A stretch of 64,000 nt of DNA from assembly GCA_021770615.1 (NCBI GenBank), contig JAETQR010000004.1, forward strand, positions 62,001-126,000, written 5' to 3'. Source of the DNA: Lachnospiraceae bacterium. Its GTDB lineage: Bacteria; Bacillota_A; Clostridia; Lachnospirales; Lachnospiraceae. The translations under genes were made by a program, and so were the position numbers. The first letter of the stretch is position 1; each line of letters begins with the position of its first letter. The notes under the pieces were generated by a model. That model had not been told where the DNA came from. It saw only the letters and a list, made by a program, of their open reading frames with translations, and searched no databases. Positions 60,226 through 64,000 of the stretch are shown here, in pieces.

Positions 60226-63200
60226 TTATTTTTCTGCTCCTTTTTCTTTTCTTCCTCTTTCAGCTGCTCTTCGATCAGTTTCACAGACACAAGGGTAGAA
60301 ATCCCCTTTTCCTGCATCGTGATCCCGTAGAGCGCATCTGCCGCCGACATTGTTCCCTGTCTGTGGGTGATCACAATAAACTGTGTGTTTTTCGTCAGCT
60401 TGTGCAGATATTTAGCATACCTCTTTACGTTCGAATCGTCAAGTGCCGCTTCGATCTCATCCAGAAGACAAAACGGTGAAGGTTTCAGGTTCTGTATCGC
60501 AAATAAGAGTGATATGGCAGTAAGCGCTTTTTCCCCACCGGAAAGCTGCATCATGTTCTGCAGTTTCTTGCCCGGCGGCTGTGCGATGATACGGATGCCT
60601 GCCTCTAACACATCCTCTTCTTCCACTAATTCCAACGTGCCCTTTCCGCCGCCAAACAGCTCGCGGAACACCTTATCAAATTGTATTTTGATCTGGGCAA
60701 ATTTCTCATTAAACTGAAGACGCATCTCTTCGTCCAGATCGGCGATGATCTGCTTCAGAGCCTCCTCCGATTCGATCAGATCGTCATGCTGTGTCTTTAA
60801 GAGCTCGTAGCGTTCGCTCACACTCTTATAGTCCTCGATGGCATTGACATTGACGTCGCCAAGAGAACGTATACTGCTCTTTGTCGTATTTACAAGGCTT
60901 TTGATCCTCGTATATGTAATATCGGATTCGGTCACGATCTCCTTTGCATTTCGATAGGTGAGCTCATACTCGGTCCACATATAATTGATGCAGTTCTCCA
61001 AAAGTTCTTCCAGCTTTTCTTTTCTTGAACTGAGACGGAAACATTCCTTATCCAGTTCCCCGCTCTGCTCCATCATTTCATTTCTCTTATCAAAGAAATC
61101 CTTCTGCGAACTCATGAGTTCTTCTTTCTTTTTCGTGGATTCCTCAATTTCTTCTTCCAATGCGGAAATTTCCTGTCTGCACATGCCGATCCGTTTCTCG
61201 AATTCTGAAATGGCATGATTCATTTCTTCTACCTGGGAATCGGAACTGTTCTGTTCTTCCAAAAGAGCTTTGTATTCCTCTCCCAGTTCAGTCAGGCGGC
61301 TCTCTGTCTTTTCCAGATTTTCCATCAAAAAGCTGTTCTTCTGGGTGAAAGACGAAATCTCCAGACGAAGGTCAGCCAGATTTTCCTTTGTTTTGGTAAG
61401 CTTTTCTTTTGCTGCCTCCATCTCTTCCGATGTTTTCTCCAGCGTATCCTTTGCCTCTTCATTTTCTTTCTGGCTCTCGTCCAGCTGCTCATTGATACGG
61501 GAAATCGTGTCGTTCAGGATATTTTTCTGGTTTTCCAGTTCTTTTCCATCATTTACGATCGCATTAAATTCCGCTTCTTTTTGTTCCTTTACGGATACGG
61601 CCTGTTCATATTTGATATTTGCCGTATTTTCTTTTAATTCCAGTTCTTTCAGAAGGTCAGCTTTTTCCTTTGCCTTCTGGTCTGCCTTAGCGGCATCCTG
61701 CTCCAGTTTGCGGATCTTATCCCTGAGCTTGTCCATAGAAGCGCGGAGTTTTCTGGTCTCTTCCTCCAGTTTTTCTGCCTCACGCCTTCTTCCTAAAAGG
61801 TTACTGCTGTTTTTATAGGCGCCTCCGGACATAGAGCCTCCCGGATTAAAAAGTTCGCCATCCAACGTCACGATCCGCAGCGTATGTTTATATTTTCTGC
61901 CGAGAGCGATCGCATTGTCGATCGTATCTACAAGTACAAAACGGCCGAGAAGATATTCGACCAGTCCGTCAAAGCGGCGATCTTTCTGGACAAGTTCCGA
62001 CACACAGCCGATCACGCCCTTTTCTGAAAATACATCTGCTTTGATCCTTCCTGACTGGGCAGAAACTGTGGTCAACGGAAGAAATGTTGCACGTCCATAC
62101 CGGTTCTTTTTCAGGAAACCGATCATTGCTTTCGCTGTCTGTTCATCCTCTGTGACGATATTTTGTATGCTCCCGCCAAGAGCTGTCTCCACAGCGGTCT
62201 CATACTTTTTATCCACATGGATGATATCTGCCACGACGCCGACGATGCCCGGATATTCTTTCTTTTGTTCCATCACACGGCGGATGCTCTGTCCATATCC
62301 GTCATACCGCTCCGTCATATTTTTTACAGTGGCAAGCCGGGAAGATTTCATATGGTAATCCCGCTGGGTATCTTCAACCTGTCTCTGGATTTCCTTTATC
62401 GTATTACGGCTCTCTTCTGCTTTTTTCTGGAATTCCTTTCGTTTTACATATTCCTGATCCAGTGAATCCCGGATCTCATTGAGTGCCTTCTCTTCGCGCT
62501 GCATTTCTTCTACAGCAGTAGATACTTGGCTTTTATTTGACAGAATCCTCTGGTTCAGCTCTGCTTTGCGTATGGCGTTCTGCTCCATCATGGATTCCAG
62601 TTTCTGGTGTTCAACACTGATTTCAGACGTCCGGTTCATCGCAGACAGCATTCGGTCATTCTGTGCTGCGATTCCTTCTTCCATCTGTGCGATCGCCTCA
62701 GAGAGTGTGTCCGCTTCTTTCTGGCTTTCTGTTTCATTTTTCTGCATGGCGGCAAGCGTTTCCGAAAATTCTCTCTGGCTTGCGAGATATCCCTCTTTTT
62801 CCTTTTCGGCCTCATCGATTCCCGACTGGATACTCTCCATACGCTCTGCATAATATTCTTTTCCATGGGAAAGAGAAGCGATTTTTTCTTTGGCGATTCG
62901 GATTTCACCCTCGAGTTTCGTCATCGTCAGCCGGTCTCTGTTGCATTTTTCCTTCTTTTGTTCGAGAAGCTCATCAAATCCCCTGATCTGGCTCTCTACC
63001 CGTTCAAATTCAGATTTTGTACTCTCCTGTTTTTTCTTAACCTCTGCCAGTTCTTCTTCCGCATTCGATATATTGGTCTTTGTCTCTGTCAATTCCTCCT
63101 GAAAACTATCGTAATCCTGAATAAATAAACGGATCTCATAATTTTTTAATTCTTCTTTCAGACGAAGGTATTCCCTTGCCTTTTCTGACTGCTCTTCAAG

Positions 63201-63812
63201 CGGCCCGACCTGTTTTTCCAATTCTGCGAGGATATCGTTGACCCGAAGGAGATTCTGCCCTTCTGCCTCCAAATTTTTCTCTGCCGTCGCCTTTCGTTTT
63301 TTAAATTTGACGATCCCGGCGGCTTCGTCAAAAAGTTCACGCCGCTCTTCCGGCTTTCCGCTCAGGATCTTGTCGATCTGTCCCTGTCCAATGATCGAAT
63401 ATCCTTCTTTTCCGATACCAGTATCAAAAAAAAGCTCCTGAACATCCTTCAGGCGGCATGTCGTCCCATTTAAAAGATACTCGCTCTCACCAGAACGGTA
63501 GACCCGCCTTGCCACCTGCACTTCCTCATATGGTACATTCAGTTTATGGTCTTCATTCGTAATAGTAAGTGCAACATAAGCATAACTCTGCGGTTTACGG
63601 AGTTCTGTTCCTGCAAAAATGACGTCCTGCATGCTGGATCCGCGAAGCTGTCTGGCGCTCTGTTCACCGAGCACCCATCTCACCGCATCCGCCACATTGC
63701 TTTTTCCGCTTCCATTTGGTCCGACGATCCCCGTTATGCCATTGTGAAACTCAAATACTAATTTATTTGCAAAGGATTTAAAACCATGCACTTCTATACT
63801 TTTCAGGTACAT
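60222..63812 (-). CDS. smc: chromosome segregation protein SMC
   Basis: Condensin ATPase. 1196 residues: N-terminal Walker A (GITGIVGPNGSGKSNVADA), coiled coil to about 510, hinge about 520-660 (VADIIHVDKKYETAVETALGG, PGGSMSGGAYKN), returning coil and the C-terminal signature MQLSGGEKALTAISLLF with Walker B PFCLLDEIEAALDDSN. Start at MYLKSIEVHGFKSF, with GGAG 7 nt upstream; an in-frame TTG two codons earlier is less likely. Reads between rnc and ftsY. Confidence 0.96.
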   Translation of the reverse strand: MYLKSIEVHGFKSFANKLVFEFHNGITGIVGPNGSGKSNVADAVRWVLGEQSARQLRGSSMQDVIFAGTELRKPQSYAYVALTITNEDHKLNVPYEEVQVARRVYRSGESEYLLNGTTCRLKDVQELFFDTGIGKEGYSIIGQGQIDKILSGKPEERRELFDEAAGIVKFKKRKATAEKNLEAEGQNLLRVNDILAELEKQVGPLEEQSEKAREYLRLKEELKNYEIRLFIQDYDSFQEELTETKTNISNAEEELAEVKKKQESTKSEFERVESQIRGFDELLEQKKEKCNRDRLTMTKLEGEIRIAKEKIASLSHGKEYYAERMESIQSGIDEAEKEKEGYLASQREFSETLAAMQKNETESQKEADTLSEAIAQMEEGIAAQNDRMLSAMNRTSEISVEHQKLESMMEQNAIRKAELNQRILSNKSQVSTAVEEMQREEKALNEIRDSLDQEYVKRKEFQKKAEESRNTIKEIQRQVEDTQRDYHMKSSRLATVKNMTERYDGYGQSIRRVMEQKKEYPGIVGVVADIIHVDKKYETAVETALGGSIQNIVTEDEQTAKAMIGFLKKNRYGRATFLPLTTVSAQSGRIKADVFSEKGVIGCVSELVQKDRRFDGLVEYLLGRFVLVDTIDNAIALGRKYKHTLRIVTLDGELFNPGGSMSGGAYKNSSNLLGRRREAEKLEEETRKLRASMDKLRDKIRKLEQDAAKADQKAKEKADLLKELELKENTANIKYEQAVSVKEQKEAEFNAIVNDGKELENQKNILNDTISRINEQLDESQKENEEAKDTLEKTSEEMEAAKEKLTKTKENLADLRLEISSFTQKNSFLMENLEKTESRLTELGEEYKALLEEQNSSDSQVEEMNHAISEFEKRIGMCRQEISALEEEIEESTKKKEELMSSQKDFFDKRNEMMEQSGELDKECFRLSSRKEKLEELLENCINYMWTEYELTYRNAKEIVTESDITYTRIKSLVNTTKSSIRSLGDVNVNAIEDYKSVSERYELLKTQHDDLIESEEALKQIIADLDEEMRLQFNEKFAQIKIQFDKVFRELFGGGKGTLELVEEEDVLEAGIRIIAQPPGKKLQNMMQLSGGEKALTAISLLFAIQNLKPSPFCLLDEIEAALDDSNVKRYAKYLHKLTKNTQFIVITHRQGTMSAADALYGITMQEKGISTLVSVKLIEEQLKEEEKKKEQKNK

Positions 63813-63825
63813 AAACAAACTCCAT

Positions 63826-64000
63826 TCATTTTTTTAATCTCAACAATGCCTCATAGGCGGCATTCTGCTCGGCAGCTTTTTTTGATTTCCCCTTCCCGGT
63901 CCCAATGATTTCATCAGCCAGACGGCAATTCACCTCAAATACCTTGGCATGATCCGGACCGGTCTCTGAAACGAGCTCATACATGATCGTATTTTCCCCA
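63826..64000 (-). CDS. rnc: ribonuclease III, C-terminal end (rest outside window)
   Basis: The last about 58 residues of RNase III, the double-stranded RNA endonuclease. The visible part is the dsRNA-binding domain: YELVSETGPDHAKVFEVNCR and GKGKSKKAAEQNAAYEALL. The catalytic domain lies beyond the right edge. The stop is 13 nt before the smc start, the standard rnc-smc-ftsY order. Confidence 0.93.
   Translation of the reverse strand, partial: GENTIMYELVSETGPDHAKVFEVNCRLADEIIGTGKGKSKKAAEQNAAYEALLRLKK

Overview
The window looks like chromosome of a low-to-moderate GC, spore-forming Clostridia, most likely a Lachnospiraceae member. The reasons are the miaA/YnbB-like/radC/mreBCD/PBP2/minCDE/rodA/mgsA gene order, a SpoVB-like flippase, RemA, several type I signal peptidases, Rrf2-NifS-NifU Fe-S genes and a DUF5688 protein. 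No species is claimed. Most of the window is ordinary core genome; the accessory signals are small elements placed between core genes.

Layout. 1-11565 (+): the end of miaA, a PLP enzyme, radC, then a long shape and division operon (mreB, mreC, mreD, a large PBP2, minC, minD, minE, rodA) and a divergent mgsA. 11623-17341: a small DUF378 membrane protein (-), then HlyD-like adaptor, yggS, sepF, divIVA, lspA and an RluD-type synthase (+). 17359-21334: an orphan BlaI/MecI regulator, a group IIC intron placed right behind its terminator, and a tyrosine recombinase. 21332-30223 (-): a cell-wall amidase, a LexA-boxed YneA-like LysM protein, two adjacent MutS-like ATPases, rpoZ, lepB, gmk, remA and yicC.

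30758-33367 (+): rqcH and a PHP phosphatase. 33377-35531 (-): nifU, nifS and an Rrf2/IscR regulator whose promoter carries a perfect inverted repeat. 35751-37796 (-): a 681-residue acidic, apparently disordered protein. Then SpoVB-like (+), ligA, a pseudouridine synthase, a membrane-anchored protein with a DPNAAPA tail and hsp33 (-), tRNA-Arg(CCG) (+), DUF5688 preceded by a 16-codon overlapping ORF (-), gdhA, a CYTH protein, two more lepB paralogues around rbgA, rplS and an AIM24 protein (-). 51714-64000 (-) is one tight run that reads rnc (partial), smc, ftsY, ilvA, hisZ, hisG, hisD, an EAL protein and a ClC transporter.

The best candidate for something undescribed is a family of three about 255-bp, deeply palindromic intergenic elements (30382-30640, 44035-44289, 51440-51694). 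They share ends (ACGGAAATC...GATTTCCRTG) and a conserved core. Their arms differ in sequence between copies yet stay self-complementary within each copy, and each is flanked by a 10-bp direct repeat (two perfect, one 8/10), as a target duplication would give. Other points of interest are a signal peptidase homologue with Arg in place of the catalytic Lys, an MgsA with two catalytic Asp-to-Glu changes, a ClC with Thr at the gating-Glu position, the MutS-like pair with a fresh tandem duplication of its 3' end, and the SOS-type promoter of the LysM gene.
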